A DNA stretch of 5,718 nt from Methanomassiliicoccaceae archaeon (GTDB lineage Archaea > Thermoplasmatota > Thermoplasmata > Methanomassiliicoccales > Methanomethylophilaceae). Below the pieces are notes generated by a model. It searched no databases and was not told the origin of the DNA. It saw only the letters and a program-made list of their open reading frames with translations. Position numbers and translations under genes: made by a program. Location: assembly GCA_009776695.1 (NCBI GenBank), contig WRNI01000070.1:1-5718 (forward strand), written 5' to 3'. Position 1 is the first letter of the stretch. Each line of letters opens with the position of its first letter. This document shows positions 5,412-5,718 of this stretch, one piece after another.

Positions 5412-5718
5412 ATGGTAAAAGCACCGTTGATCATGAAGATGCCGCGCATCCAGAAAGAGATGCTGTCGTGCCTTCAGTGCGGGTATTGTATCGAAGTGTG
5501 CGAAGCGCACGCACAGACGCCGTGGGAGTCCGTGACGCCGAGAGGCAAGATATACTATCTGACGCAGCTTGATAAGAAGAACGTCATGGACAAGCTCCTT
5601 AACAGAAAGGTCGAGGTGAGCCCCGATTTCGTTGACGCTCTGTACAAATGCACCGGATGCGGCAGCTGCGAGGCGGTGTGCCACGCGGGCATAGAACTTG
5701 TTTCGTTCTGGGAGAAAG
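5412..5718 (+). CDS. Bis-[4Fe-4S] protein, HdrD/GlpC/GlcF-like, 3'-partial
   Basis: The first 102 residues of a protein that continues past the right edge. Two cysteine sets are visible: C20, C23, C26 and C30 (CLQCGYCIEVC) and C80, C83, C86 and C90 (CTGCGSCEAVCHAGIEL). Each fits CxxCxxCxxxC ligation of a [4Fe-4S] cluster. The ~50-residue spacing and the Gly-Ile after the last Cys match the N-terminal ferredoxin-like module of HdrD, GlpC and GlcF proteins, which usually continue into CCG domains. Where Pro normally follows the last Cys, these have Glu31 and His91. Family members pass electrons between a flavin partner or membrane carrier and a CCG-bound cluster, and in methanogens HdrD reduces the CoM-CoB heterodisulfide. 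The exact role cannot be set from the N-terminus. The start is fixed by the Shine-Dalgarno and an upstream in-frame stop. It is divergent from the cysteine desulfurase. Confidence 0.85.
   Translation, partial: MVKAPLIMKMPRIQKEMLSCLQCGYCIEVCEAHAQTPWESVTPRGKIYYLTQLDKKNVMDKLLNRKVEVSPDFVDALYKCTGCGSCEAVCHAGIELVSFWEK

Noticed and set aside
1..5718. CRISPR array, insertion sequence or transposase
   Set aside because: I saw no regularly spaced direct repeats, no terminal inverted repeats around a gene and no transposase-like protein.

Overview
The window looks archaeal, most likely from the Thermoplasmata and plausibly a Methanomassiliicoccales-type methanogen. Three observations support an archaeon. 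TATA-like boxes sit about 25 bp upstream of several start codons. Two or three of those genes appear to be leaderless (no Shine-Dalgarno, start codon where transcription should begin), while others have clear Shine-Dalgarno sites. The last gene resembles HdrD/GlpC-type iron-sulfur proteins. The lineage assignment is inferred from protein style, not from a marker gene.

Layout. Positions 1-1120 (+) look like an accessory block. A partial hypothetical gene enters from the left edge and is followed after 1 bp by a second hypothetical gene that shares its C-terminal motif. The second gene carries an N-terminal VFETNSSATH motif. Next comes a tRNA-His(GUG) with an unusual D-loop/T-loop elbow and an encoded CCA, then a small Lys/Glu-rich protein. 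Positions 1139-2212 (-) encode a CobW/COG0523 metal-chaperone GTPase. It is divergent from an aquaporin/MIP channel (2305-3060, +) with a Cys-rich C-terminal tail. Both appear to use opposing TATA boxes in a 92-bp spacer. The aquaporin converges on a TDT-family (TehA/SLAC1-like) transporter (3104-4048, -), with a strong GC hairpin between them. Upstream of that transporter is a NifS/IscS-type cysteine desulfurase (4126-5301, -), which is divergent from the start of a bis-[4Fe-4S] HdrD/GlpC-like protein (5412 to the right edge, +).

How the genes may work together. The right two thirds has a metal and sulfur theme: a metallochaperone GTPase, a channel of the type often linked to metalloids with a Cys tail, an anion-type TDT transporter, a sulfur donor for Fe-S clusters, and an Fe-S protein. 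Each of these has its own promoter, so this is a neighbourhood and not an operon, and a shared function is inference. The most unusual items are the atypical tRNA-His next to tandem paralogous hypothetical genes, and the Cys-rich aquaporin tail. I saw no CRISPR array, insertion sequence, transposase, integrase or rRNA.
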